A stretch of 64,000 bases of DNA. Source: Stichopus chloronotus. Its lineage: Eukaryota; Echinodermata; Holothuroidea; Aspidochirotida; Stichopodidae. The notes under the pieces were generated by a model, which saw only the letters and a list, made by a program, of their open reading frames with translations, made no database searches and had not been told where the DNA came from. The position numbers and the translations under genes were made by a program. This document shows, piece by piece, positions 11,860 through 25,619 of this stretch (the first letter of the stretch is position 1; each line of letters opens with the position of its first letter). The DNA lies in NCBI GenBank assembly GCA_021234535.1, contig CM037846.1, forward strand, positions 12,230,705 through 12,294,704, written 5' to 3'.

Positions 11860-14800
11860 TTAATTCTATGTAACTTAAATGCACATTATGACGTGCACAA
11901 AACACTTATGAAACACTACAGGCTTTTAATATCCAATTAATCATATGCCGAAGAAGGAAAAACAAGTCACAGACCTCTTAATGATGATAAAGCTATTAAA
12001 AACAAATAACATTTACAATTTACTCTAGACGAACGTGAAGATACCAAGGACTTTCACTGTTTTTTTTAATTCTTTACAGACCAATTACAAAGAGTTATTA
12101 AAATACATTACCCAAATTAGAAGAAGAATTGATTTTTTTCTAGTTTAATGTATCGCAAGAAATGGCTATATATTGGTTTAATGCACATCCGCATTTATAT
12201 ATACATAGCAAAGGCGTTAAGTTCGATACTAGGCCGACGGCATCGTCTCAAATATTAATGAGAATGCCAAGCGATTAATGAATATTAAATTAGCTATATT
12301 TCAATTTCACACTACTTTCGTAGTTTAACCTGACAATTTATGGGATAGCGAAGTTTGTCTTTGTAATTAGGTCATCGAGTTTCAACAGTCTAATTTAAGG
12401 CTGCGACGTAAACCAGTATTTTTTCTAGCATATCATGGACAGAAAACATACACTGAGTTTCGTTAAAAGCCACATTTTCGTGAGAGTCTTTGAAAATCTT
12501 CCGAATTCCTGTATATCAATTGGATTGATTTATTAGTACACAAAACTACAAACAAAGATGGGTTTAAGTACTGAGCGGAGGCGTATTACTAGTAGCCTGA
12601 TTAAACCGTTTAAATTTTCTAACAGCATTTTTCCCCTTTTAACCGCTACATTCGATATTCTTTCAGCTTATGCCACAACTGATAAATTAAGCAGTTTCTC
12701 TCGGTGGCAATCAGTGCCCAGAGGCGGTGAAGCCTTAGATGTTAATGACACTTGACCCGTTTAAATAAATACAATCTATTTTGGGAGTCATGTGTCGAGT
12801 GCTATGCTAAATGTTGCTATTTTTCTTCTAAACAGTTCCGGAAAAAAATAACCGAGTTAAGAGAAAAGAGAGTTCACGAGAAATTGCTTTCTAAATGTTC
12901 AGTTGAGGACTGTACTAGTTAAAAATACAACCGTCTCGTTTTTGCACCTCCCATCCAGTATAGGAGCTTGGAAGTTACATCCTGTGTATAAATGATACAT
13001 TTATTCAAAAGAAATTTCTTTTCTCGCAAATGTTGAAAGGAATAATTTTCTGATCACATTTGAGTTCAATCGGCACTACAACATTTATAGAAGGTGAAAA
13101 CAATGTTTAGGTTATGTTAGATTAATTACATCTTGGGAGGGGGAGGGGGTTGTTACCACTTTTTTCGTCTGATTCATACGACATTGCCTGGGGCTGGAAT
13201 GATCTACGAACTGCACAATATCTCTTAAACATATTATTGCCATTAATATTAATTACGATTATTTTTTCTAAACCTAGGAAAAGGGGTAATACATCCGTTA
13301 AGTTTATTCCCAAAACTCATGATATTTTGTCACACCCTGTAGAGTATTACTTGTACGTTGATGGGGGGGGGGGGGGGAATGGGTCAAACTAAGAGATTAC
13401 TAACATCTGACACACAACTGGAGCAACAATGATTACGATGAATTAACGATCACGTGACTACAAATCTGCAACAAAACACTTTTTTTTACCATAAGGCATT
13501 AGCCGTTGACAACCATGTTTATAAAATCATCTTAGTACAGTTTTTGCTTTCAAATTTAACTGTGGAAATAGAAAACATGGCTAACGAGAGCAAATCGCAG
13601 TACGTGCCATGCAATGTCTCCCTTCAAACACATTACACAGTAAACACCGTGAACTCAATGATCCGTTTTAAAGGTGATATTTTATCAATTCGTATGATTC
13701 CAGTGCAAGTTATCTGCTCGTAGCGTTCAATGTGAGCCAAAAAGGGATGATGAAGAATTGTCACTCAATTGAGACTACTCTGTGCATCTATACATATCAA
13801 GTTCGGATGGAGTTCTTGAACGCTGGTGAGGGTTTGAAGGGGGGGGGGGGTGTTGGGGGTGGATGGGTTGTGGCGAGAAGGGTGCTTCTTGTTGTGTTTT
13901 AACAGTGCATCCTTACCATACCAATGGAATATGCTATAGTCTTGACCTTTTTGGGGGGAATGTGGTGTTTGAATCTTCCCTGCTCCCACCCTGATGTGGT
14001 TTAAAGTCCTGACCATGCAGTTGCAACAGGCATGTGAAAAGAATCTCAAGTAACTGTAACAGTGTACCGTCGTACACAAAATGACTTTCAGTTGTCAAAA
14101 TTCAAAATAACCTCATCGAGCTCTTCTTTTCGATTGTATCAATTTGGAAAACGATCATTTTCGACATTTGTAGAAGTAAATAGGCCACGAGAATCTAATT
14201 AGTGTCTGTGCATATGCGATTTACATTTGTTATTTTAAAGGGAAGTGATAATTCAGATTGGAGCAGCAACAGGATCACCAACGACTTAACTTCGGTTTTA
14301 ATATTTATGAGTTAGAGCTGTGGAAGTGGATGAACAAATCCTCCGAACGTTGCCTGCATGTTTCATTAATAATGGAATGCGGTACCTAAGGGGGAAAATA
14401 GAAAACGTTTGAAGCAAGACGAAACCCTCCAATGTCATTTGAGACTTTCCACTTTCAAAGAATTTCCCCAATAATTCAATTTACTCAATGACAGTGTATC
14501 TTATCTACGGTACCGATGGAAACAATTTTCCACAGTTTTTCTGAGATGTTTTTTAAGTTGAACTAAGTAAATGCCATCCTCTTCTTTTTACATCCGACTA
14601 GACTTCTTCTCATCAAATTCTGAGACATTGAAAAAAAAAGTCTTCATTTAAAACAAATTTGAGCTTATCCTTGGGAGCTCAACTTCAGAGGGGGGTTTGC
14701 TTCTCATGAATAATTTGACAGCAGGAAGGAAAACAGAAAAAAAAAACAAAGGAGAAAGGAAAACAAAAAATCAATCAATGATTTGAATAATAAAACCGAG

Positions 14801-17800
14801 AGAATTAGAATGCAGTTTCTAATATATACATCTCGAGCGAGTTTTATTGCAAACATACGAATAACCTAAATAACAGAGAATGACATGAGAGAGAGAGAGG
14901 TGGAGAGAGGGAAAGATAGGAGGAAAGTGAGAACGCCATCGACGTGTTAGATGCTCTCAAATAATGATAAGTTTATTGACCGATCGTTTCGTCTACACTA
15001 TGACAGTGATAGCTGACCACCATATGGAGTCGAGGGTGAGCGGGGGTTTGCTTATTCTGAGAATTTTGTGTATGCAACGACTGTATATATTTTGTTTTAG
15101 ACGCACGTATATCAGTGACTCGTAAACGCTTTGATGTTTTGCACAGCATAACTCATAATAATTTCGCATTAGAACAGCAAGTACACGTAAGTAGGATCAG
15201 AGCATGAATATTCATGTGTCGAAAAGTTGACAAATGGTATGTTTCAATGACACGTCAAAAGAATCGAGTTGTCGATTCAGGGGTTTTTGAGGACGCCTTT
15301 TGGACTTGTTTTTTTCGGCAAATTGTTGCTCGGAAAAATAAAATTAAGCTGTGGCTGACAGTGGAGAAGTACCGTTAAAAATAGTTAGGTGGCGAGCTTC
15401 AAATTGGGAGAGTCTTTTCATTTGAAGACCTTGAGGCATTCATGTGATGTGTTGTATGTGGTTGTATGTTATACATAAACACTAATTGATTTACCCTGAG
15501 GGTAATACCCAATCAGTCGATGTAAAAGGTCTCACACACTGTAAAAAAATAGAAAAAAACAAATTGTGTGTTACCGGAAGGGCTTTGCATTGAATAATCA
15601 TACGGTCAATTTATCTCCTTCTAGTTCAAGGATTTCGATGCTGTTATATTATTTCTACAAATAGGTAACTTACGTGACCTCACTCAAAAGTTCCAAAACA
15701 GTGGAAAAAAAGTGCAGACACTGAGTTTTTGCAATTTCCTACAATTTGCTTCTACAACGATGTTCATCTTGCTTCTTAATTTGGCTCGTTTGTCGATGCA
15801 GTTAGATAGCTAGATAGATAGACATACAAACAGATAGACAGACAGATAAGTAGCTTCTCTTTTAGATATTGTTCACCAAAATGGTGACCACGCCTTTTCC
15901 TGTTCTTACCCGAATGTGAGGGCTAACTCATTATCGATCGGGATGACCTCATATACGAAAAAGAGAAAGAGATGGAAGAAACATCTTTTCGTTTTCATTT
16001 GCTCCATTTTGTTTTTCACCGTTTAATTCATCTCAAGTAGATCACCTCCCAAGGGGAAACTAACAGGGACGTATCATCTTAAGCAACTGTGGGATGTCAC
16101 TCCAGCCAATTAAGCTTTTCATGTTTCAACATCGATTTTTGATACCGTTTCTGAGGATGTTGACCGCATTGTCCATTTTTTGTTTTTCATTTTAAGTTAC
16201 GGGAAAAAAAGGTACAGTTTACTCTCGTCGTTTGAAACGAGCCGAAAAGTGTAATACCCGTTACATGCAACCACAGCTCGCAAATTGTTGCTAAGGGAGA
16301 CACGTCTCTGTAGAGACCGCATGTACATGATATCACAATGATGGGGGAAAATGAAAACTATATAAGAGAGACGAGTCTCAGTGTTTAAGAGCTCTTATTT
16401 GGTCTCAATGATCGCTCCATCGGTGGAGATATGGATGTTATTAGGTGTTGCTGTACCTTGATCGAGACATCTGAGATAACGAAAAGTAGGGAATCCTTTG
16501 TGTAACAGGCGAATCCGAGAAGGCTTTCATCCAAATATATTCATTTTTTGTCTGACAAGCACGTCTTTGCGCTGACTTCAGTCTTCTCAGTCCATTCTTG
16601 CCTTTGTAACGATCCAAGGTAAATACTAGTATAATAGCTAACTAATAGAATAATTTCTTTTTTATTCATCACGCTTTATTTGGTGAATAATTCTAATCAA
16701 GTCACCGTAGTAACGGCAAATTTGAAGAAAGATAGTAAATGCTTCAGATAAGGAGATGCGAAATCGTTCTAAAATTAATGCAAATGGCAACTATTGGTCG
16801 ACAAACTTTCTTAAATTATATTGGTATCACTGTTAGAGAGATGATGACAAGAAAGATTTTACACACTTCATGCTGCGCTGTGGTTGTCAACAGATTTTTT
16901 TTACTTGAAAGTGGCACTTTATGCAAAACATTCTCTTGAGTAATTGCAGCCGCTCATCCACTAGAGATGAATCTACCGACAAAGACGGCAATTCAAAAAG
17001 TGACTCGTTAATCGTTGAAGAACAGTTGCTAGGAAACGTAAATAAACTGAAAATAGCAACGTTTATTTAAAATTATAAATACAAGCCAACATAGGCATTA
17101 ATAAATTGCAACGACATCTTCGGATTAATTTTTGCATAAATATGTGTTCCACATATGGAAATTCAATTTTTAGTTGCTAAAGAACAATTTGCTCACCCAC
17201 ACTTTCAAAACTTTAAATTATGCCATTTTCAAAACTCAATCCTATTTATTACGTTTTTCGAAGGTTGACGTCATTGCTAATGTTTATCGGAGCATGAGAC
17301 TAATGGTTTAACAATGATTAAAGCTATTTATTTGCACCAAATCTTGTAGTTTGTACTTACCAGCAAATTATGTATGAGAATGAAATAATACATTCAGGCA
17401 GGTGTTGAAAACCTAAATCTGTGTCGTATCTAGTCTTCTTGTGACCCTAAGCTCTCCTTACTTGCATAACAGTGAATGATATACCTTACTTTGGTGTCAT
17501 TTAGGCTCTAAGTTTGATAACTGGGGAAAAATTCACTTCAACATGACTTCTGACAAGCAAAAGGAACCATGAAAAAAAATGACAACCTCCAGCTCAAGGA
17601 AAAAAAAAAAACGTTACTGTGACAAATTCAATATGGAAGCAGTCAGCCTTTATTGGCTATTTAAGTAATAGACTTATTCAACCTATTTCTTAAATATCAG
17701 AAAATGTTATTAAAGCTGTGATCCTTTAATGTTCCTGGTAACTAACGGAGAAAAAAAGGGAACAAAAATACAAAAGTACCATAGGGGACACTACATGTTT

Positions 17801-20770
17801 ACGAAATCAGAGAAGTGGGCTGTAGACAGCCTGAAGCGGTACGAAGGATGGCATTAACCATTTCGAGTGAATTTTTCGAAGACAGACTTCAAAATCCAAG
17901 GGAAAAATTAATGTAGAGACGTGCAATCACCCCGGGGTTACATGTATTGTAGCCGGACGGCAATGTAGAGGAGTCTTCAATCTTCAGTCGCTTGGAATAT
18001 TAAAAACTAACAGATTAAAGCAAAAATGGACGTCTAATAGGAATGCGAGTACCACTATCGAAGAGAGAGAGAGAGAGAGAGAAAGAGAAAATGACACAAT
18101 CACTGACACCCAAACTCCCCCTCTCACGTTCAAATGTCATAAGTAGACTGGAAAAGATTAAATAGTAGCGTTCAATGTGTGCGTTATGTTTGAGGCATTA
18201 TTTTATAGAACCAGCAGAAATTTAACGTTAACCTTGCGCATAATCTAGACATGTCTACATTACTACATAGTCAGTCAAGATTATCACATTTTATCGCAAG
18301 TGCACATAGTCTATAGTGATATGCACCCTTTTCCTTTTTGCATGTAGATTGCAATATTGAGAGTCTTTGATTTAGAGGGTTCACGGGGGACTTATCCAGT
18401 ATTATATCGATGAATCCCTGGGTTTGCATCATAGATGGACTGGACCTCATGTCTCATAAGTAGCAAGGACAACATAGACATCTCCAACTTTGTTTTCTTT
18501 TCTTTTTACTTCCCCTTTTCCTTCCACAACCTCGAATATTTCACCTTGGCATATCCACGAAAATCCAGACAAACTCTTTGATTAACAGTAGTAACTGTTT
18601 CCGCGAAGCCTGCTCCGAAGAGCAACCGACCCTTAAAGCACCCTCCTCAAGACCCCAGCAATTATGATGCAAAGGAAAATGATTATGAAAGGGGCCGAAG
18701 ATCTAGAGGATTTTGAATGACACCAGGCTTTCATTGAATAACACAGTTCGCGTCCGGTCTCCCGCTTCACCTGACAGAAACTGGCCCTCAGGCATTGTTA
18801 CACGTTGCTAAGCGACCGCACGCATGGCGACAGCAAAGTAGCCGAGACAGCGACATGTTTTGCGGAGAACCTTTTTGAGAACGCAACGATAACTTACATC
18901 AAATTATGGTTTATGCATTTTCAGTATAGGATGCTAAAAAAAAAGTTAGAGGCAGAGAAAAGATAAAGAAGTTTAAGGTCCAGAAGGACTGGTGCTGATA
19001 TTTTTTACAATACAATTACTTAGTCCCACCTATATCACTTACAGCCTAAATGAGAAAAAACTTGAACAAAGCTTGAGTGATGAAGAAAAAATTCCCAAAA
19101 GGTACAATAGACACGGAGGGGCCACTGCATGCTTTTAAAAATGCAGTCTGTACCTTTCGAGCAGGAAACCTTAATTCAATATATATATACATATATATAT
19201 ATACATATATATATATACATATATATATACATATATATATACATATACCATATACATATACCATATACATATACGTATACCATATACATATACCATATAC
19301 ATATACTTATGCACATACATATACATATACCTACGTGTGAGCGTGTCTGTTAGTTAAGTCTACATTTTATACAAAAAAAAAAAATCATCTTCTCAAACTT
19401 TAACGCATTGTCAACCACCTGAACTGAAACCACTGGAATCTGATACAAATGTAACCGAAGAATCACACAAATAAAATGAAATGACAAGAACAGAGCCGTC
19501 CTCCCTGAACACCAAGGGAAAGATAGAGCATATCTGCCTGAAGAGAGACCAACAGCGGAAGAAACCGAAACAAATATCTACTTTTGAAATTGATTAAGCT
19601 CGTAGTATTAAATGAATCCCCTTTTGTGCACCTTTATATTCCACTTGTTTGTCACTTTATATTAAAGTGCTCGATGACGTTTGGTAAAACAGTCTTGCAG
19701 TTGATCGTGACTGTTCTGATAACGGGTGTTCGGACTGTCTTATTTTTTACCGATAGGTCATGCAACTGAGAAAAACATTGAATCAATATATCCTCCCTGT
19801 TTATTCACATTTTGTTTTTCTCATTGCCTAAAATTTTGATTCGTCGTAAGTCAGAAGTAAAGGAATACACTTACACCTACATCTCAATAAGTCTCCCGCC
19901 GCCTACTCATATGCCATTACAGGTATTGGCCAAAACCAGGAAAATTGTGAAAGTTGTTGTTCACGAGATTGAAGTGCGCTTGGGACTCGTAGTTTTAGCT
20001 AGAATTCAACCGCCCACGCCCTACTTTCACAATGAATAAAGCGGTAGGGTGTGTTACTGAATGGTGATCGGTTTATGCTGCTCGATGTCCCAGAATCACA
20101 TCAGCCTAAGCAGTGTAGGTATATCTGTGTAACATATCAGGATTACATTTTGTCCTGGATCGTCTGCCAAGAGATCTCAAGGACTATTGGATAAAATAGG
20201 CATTGTGGAGTTGGCGATGATGTGTTTACAACGTTCTGAACTTGTGCGTTTTGGTCTCCATGCATGTGCTCACTTTACTTGAGTATCTCATGCTGTTCCT
20301 TTGGAACAGTTTTGGTTCAGTGTCGACTTACTCAATGTTGTCTATAATGGCGGGATGCTAATATCAATGTTGATTCTCTTGGCTATGCTATTTGGTTTGT
20401 CTTTGCTCCAAACGTTGACACAAAAAGTGACCAAAATCTTTCTAGAGAAATGATACTTCAGTTAGGTACCTCAAACTTTCTCTTTCCAACAGCATGATAG
20501 CTATAATAGACAGTCATGATACTTAATACAGTAATTATTAATTCAAGACTTTTGGTCTGTCGCGATGATTTTACACATAATGTTACAGTGAAATGACCAA
20601 ATGGCAAAGGACGTCATCAACTTTGCGTCCGTAGTGACAGGATTCATTCACAAAAAACAAGAAATGAAGTCACCGATGAACAACGGTCGGTTTATCTCCA
20701 AATCTTAGAGGATTTCTGTGTGTCATTTTAAATGACACTCAAATGACTGTTAACTTAACTTAGGCTACCC
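11860..20770. other. Gene-free stretch rich in simple repeats
   Basis: Holds poly-G at 13363-13377 and 13839-13850, a purine-rich tract at 14886-14940, a GATA/GACA tract at 15806-15850, (GA)n near 18063-18082, and the composite AT repeat listed separately. A TATATAAG at 16359 has no transcript evidence. No exon supported. Confidence 0.5.
19179..19332. repeat. Composite (TA)n / ATACAT microsatellite
   Basis: TATATACA units giving way to CATATACCATATA units; frames here translate to alternating Ile-Tyr and are artefacts. Confidence 0.95.
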
Positions 20771-20910
20771 GTCAGAACACTTTGCATCTGGAGTCAAATG
20801 ATACATTCTGATACAAAGACACTCTGAATGATTTATATGAAACCGTATCCTGTCACACTTTGCGTCTGCAGTGGATGGATACGTATACAAAGCAGTCAAG
20901 TGACTGGTGT
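20771..20910 (+). repeat. Short tandem duplication, about 78-bp period
   Basis: cactttgcatctg followed by gatac and tacaaag recurs as cactttgcgtctg, ggatac, tacaaag about 78 bp later. Confidence 0.45.
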
Positions 20911-23579
20911 GAAAAGTGCCAATATCAAACACTATAGATTTTGCGGATGTCATGACAATATTTATTCCATATTAGACACTTGACACAGTAACGCACATAG
21001 ACCCATCATCCAACTGCTAAGAATTGTCGCCTCTCTTGATGAGGTTCACCCTCACTCTAGATAATTTTTTTTAAGACGAGCAACGGTGTAAATGGTATAT
21101 TCTGTCGTCTTTGTAATATTTATTCAGATATCAGTCAATCGAATGGCTATAGACGTTCAAAGGGCCCTCGTCGCACAAGTAGAACCGCGTCTGTTGGTGA
21201 TAACACTACTATTGATTACTTTGAGAGTTACTGGGACAGTAACTAAAGTCCATGGCGGTATCATTAAACACTTACGGTTGGGTCTTATCGTGGGTGGGAT
21301 TCTTTGTTTTTGTACTGGACAGTCACATGACTGCCGAGAGACTCAAAAAATAACTTAATCTCATCGTTAGAAGATTCTTCGAGTCCAGAGACGCCACAAA
21401 GTAAGTCCTAACGATCAATCTAGCTCGACCTGCCGCTATAACAGTCATTCTGTCGACTAATGCAACGACGGCAGCTGTGATAGCAATGATGGCAAAAATG
21501 GCAATGAAGGACAATGACTTTCTTTGAAATGGCTATTATCAAACACTAAAGACTGCCTGAATCTTTATTAATACCAAATCCTGATAAGTTCTTCATGTGA
21601 TGAAAACAAAAAGGACTGCATAGATGGGCCCTAAGTAGGCTGATGTGATTTCGGCATCGATTCTAGTTTCATTATTCTGTTTCACAGTTAATCAAATTTT
21701 GTCTCTGCTGTTTCGGAGAACTTAAATCCGATTAATAATATTTCAATTATGATACCTGCTCTGAGCTAATTGACAGTTGAACGAGTTCCACATGTACACG
21801 ATACAGTTGGATAAATAGGTTAATTTAATGTTCTGGCCTAATGAGACTACATGCTTCCACCCCCCCCATACATCCCTCGGGATAGGAGGTGTTGATACCA
21901 TTTCAGAAGACACTCAAATGTTCACCTCCCCTCGTTCTGGTGACCCACAGTATTGTATTGTAAGTCTGGGGTCTGTTTTGTGCGTTTATGTCCCATTAAA
22001 TAATCGTGGTGAAAGTAGTTTGTGTTGCAAAAGTAGATTCAATTGTGGATTTCATATCACCCTTTGTAAATTTGAAGTAATTATGTATGCAAGTATATGT
22101 TCCATCTGTGGAATGTTTGTTGTTCGTATTGCCCGAAACTGGTGCTACATACTGATAAGCGATTGTGAGTATCATGCACTGACCATAGTCTTAACTAACT
22201 TAAATGCTATCTTTTCGTGGTTTTAATTTCCTATATTTTTTTGTGAGACAAGTAAATTGTACTGTCATGACTCCTCCTCCCAAAGTTTGAACAAATTCTG
22301 AGTCAGTGACCTCTGACGGTATGTATCAAAGATACCATAATTCGATACATTATGCTAGTAGCAACGATAACACATAACGTTAAAATCATTTACATTGATG
22401 TATGGAAAGACAAAGGGTCACTTATAAAATTTATTTTCTTCCATTTTTCTCCGGAAGGAAGTTTACAGAATCCACAGGACGTTAAAATGAAGTCAAACGT
22501 CTTAATACTTACGAAAAATAAATTGAAAAAAGAAACGACATTATACAAGAGAAGCATAACAATCATAGCTTAGTCATTATTAACGTTCTTGTTCTTCAGC
22601 CATCTAAAGATGTAACTGTGTGTTAGCCTACATATGCGCCATTATCTGGAGGACGTACGCTGTCATCGTCCTTTTAATGAAATACTTTTGAATGTAACCA
22701 TATTAATGACCAGTGGAGTGGGTAAAAAAAAAATCTAGTTTGCTGCTAGAGGCACAGTGTTTGGGCAAAGGTTACTGACATTTTGGTCTTTACATTAGTT
22801 CTCTCCCAGTAGACAGAATTAGCCACTCCCGTCTCCCTCATCTTACTTTCTCTCTCTCTTTTTGATTCTTTCGTTCAATCACTGAGAACGAATGAGAGGC
22901 GAGCTGAATGCTTGATTAACAAAATTATAACAGAAGCGAGAGAGGAGCTGCTGTCTATAGGGATGATGGTGCTTTATAGCGGAGAGGACGGGGATAGACT
23001 GGTGGGACAGGTCGCTTTAGGGAAAGCCCCAAAACAGAAGATTCGATTTAAATTCTGATAATTTGGAAATGTATCCACTTAAAGACATTTCTACCGATCT
23101 AACGGAAAATTCTCCCAACCAATACGCAAAGTCGTTATCGCTTATTTGTATTTCAGATTTGTTGATTCAGCATCCCGATTTACAGGAACGTTAACCAAGT
23201 AAAGACTTTGGAATGTATATTTCAAGTTTGTTTATTTGCAGCTGTGTGTAAATTGTAAACAGATTTATGAACATAATGTCTGGAAGGTTCTCAAGTGATG
23301 GTGGAGGGAAAAAAGAAATTGTGGAAGAAATTTGAGGGTTCAATGATTTTTGTGGCTGTTGACGTAAATAGAAATAAGACGATGTTAGGACTACAACTGG
23401 CTATAAACAAAGTGGTAATACATTCACATTCATAAATGAATTTCGGAGTTGAACCTGAAAGTAAATAAACAAACACAAACAAGCAAGCAAACAAAGAAAC
23501 AAACAAACTACTTGTAAAGGCAAGTGCGCGTATCATCACAAGCTTTCAGTGTATTGCTTAAGTAAACGTGCTAATTCAA

Positions 23580-23616
<37 letters not shown>

Positions 23617-25203
23617 TTTCTACTTGATGCTGAGTATTTGAATACCAATGCAATGCTTGGACACCTAAGTAAAGTAGAGATATGGACGGATTCTCCATAA
23701 TAGACTGCACTATGTTCAAACAGAACGTCGGGATTTCAAGTAGGAAGAGTCGATCTCTTCAATACATATTTCTGTTGTGGTACGTAGTTGTACTTTGGAT
23801 AGGTGGGTGGTTCGGTGGATGAGTCGGAGGGAAGGCAGTAAAATGTATTGTCAAATAATGAAAGATAGAAAATGGGAAGTAATAAATCATTTACAACACA
23901 TTTAGTTTTTGATGATACTCAAGTTTATGACCTCTCGGAACGAAAGTATTTTTTTTTTCAGTTTTTCTTTGTCGTTTATGGTATTTATTACATTCGAGCA
24001 TTTCGGTGCTGGTATACAGAGACATCTTAAGTGCTGGTAGATAGTCTCAGAGTGCTTGATATTCGCACTCCCATAGCTCGTAAAAGGCCTCTTCGCTGGT
24101 AGATAATCTATATCCACACTTTCTCAATGTTGCTACTTCAATTCCAGATTTTTGTTGTTTCATCTCGAACGCTTTAGCAATCTAGCAATCAATGAAAATT
24201 TTGATTTCCCAAACTTGGATTTGGAAAGCAAATTTTCAAGGGGTTTTGGACTGAATTTGAAAGCTTTGAAAAAAAAATGGTTACACCCCAGGAGGGATGA
24301 AGAAACCTCCATAGACGTATTTTGTGCATTGCTTACGACAGGGCCGTACAGCTGCAGTCGTTTATACAGATTTCTTCAATAAAGACCGATCTTGATATAC
24401 TCTGTTGGATAGCAATTAGGGGTCGCGCACTGACGGTGCTTCTTTAAAAGGTGCTCTCAACAAGACAAAGTTTGATAACCTCTCGTAGAAAAAAAAAACA
24501 ATGAGAGTAATTGCTCTGTATCAAAGCAGTCGCTGGGTATGCGAATCACAGCATATGGGAGACACTGAGACGTAACTCAGCAAAGTTGCTATATTATGGA
24601 ACAATCTTTCTGGAAGAATCCGGGAATGCAATAATCTGACATTTTTGAAGTCATGGCATTTAAAATTATATCAGGTATAAATTATATAAGGCCTACGGTT
24701 GATCATGACCTATTTGACTTGTACACTACACTTTCATTTTTTTCAGTCTAATATGTTCACCACTGCATTTTGTATATATATTTCATATTTTAAACTGTTT
24801 TCTGTAGTAGTAGTAGTAGTGGTGGTAGTGGTAGTGGTAGTAATAGTAGTAGTTGTGGTAGTAGAAGTAGTGGTGGTATTACATTTGTAGTAGTAGTAGC
24901 GTACATTTCCGCTTTTCCAACCTTCATATAGGCTGCTTTAACTTGTAAGTTGTATGGTGCACCTAAGGCAGTAAAGTATCTTATTTTTTATTTGATTTCC
25001 TTTTAGTAACAGTTACCTCTGTGAACGGTCGTTGGTCAACTTCGAGTTTGATATGTGTGCTTCATAAAACAATGCATGTTAGTATTACTAGGCCTATACA
25101 TAATCAGTATGGCTTGTAGCGCATGCCCAGAAGGAATACATCCGATAGGGAAGGAACCAATGTGAGGGTGTTTTATTTAAAAGAATGGCACAGACGAAAA
25201 TAC
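20911..25203. other. Gene-free stretch
   Basis: AT-rich. Contains (TA)n at 23582-23613 and a GTA/GTG repeat at 24804-24900. The 132-codon frame at 21828-22226 lacks recognisable features and is left uncalled. Confidence 0.45.
24804..24900 (+). repeat. (GTA/GTG)n trinucleotide repeat
   Basis: Imperfect GTAGTAGTGGTA units; explains a poly-Val frame. Confidence 0.95.
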
Positions 25204-25619
25204 AGCTTTGACATGTTGAAAAGTATAGGTAAAGCTGACCATTACAGTGAAACTTCCCTTCAATTGTGATGTGTCATTCCCGAGATATGAGCAGTTGAAA
25301 TTGCCACATTTGTAAATGAAAGTTGACTTGAAGCAAGTAGGAGTGACGTCATCTCCCCACATTGATAAAGAATTTTATGTTTTTTTTTTAAATTTACACC
25401 AACTTTAATACCTCAGTTTTCAATAATTTACATAAGAAAACAACGACTCTTCAGCAACGTAAGGAGATGATGTCACTCCTGCTTGCTTCAAGTTCACAGT
25501 TGATAGCAGGGGGGGGGGGGGTAACCTCAATTGATAATATCTCGAGAACCACACATTGGAAATGAATCGACGTTTCACTAGAATGGTTGGATAAACTTAC
25601 TCTTAAGCATGTCAAAGCT
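25204..25619. repeat. Fold-back (large inverted repeat)
   Basis: Left arm 25204-25356 begins agctttgacatg and ends gaagcaagtaggagtgac-tcatctcc. Right arm 25463-25619 is its diverged reverse complement, with a 106-bp spacer. The right arm is interrupted by a 13-base poly-G. Probably a fold-back or MITE-like element. Confidence 0.75.

Noticed and set aside
16355..16400. TATATAAG followed by TCAGTG, resembling a core promoter
   Set aside because: Spacing is short and no exon follows.
21828..22226. 132-codon plus-strand ORF with many cysteines
   Set aside because: No cysteine spacing typical of a known domain and no splice or promoter support.
24699..24890. Poly-valine plus-strand ORF
   Set aside because: It translates the GTA/GTG repeat.
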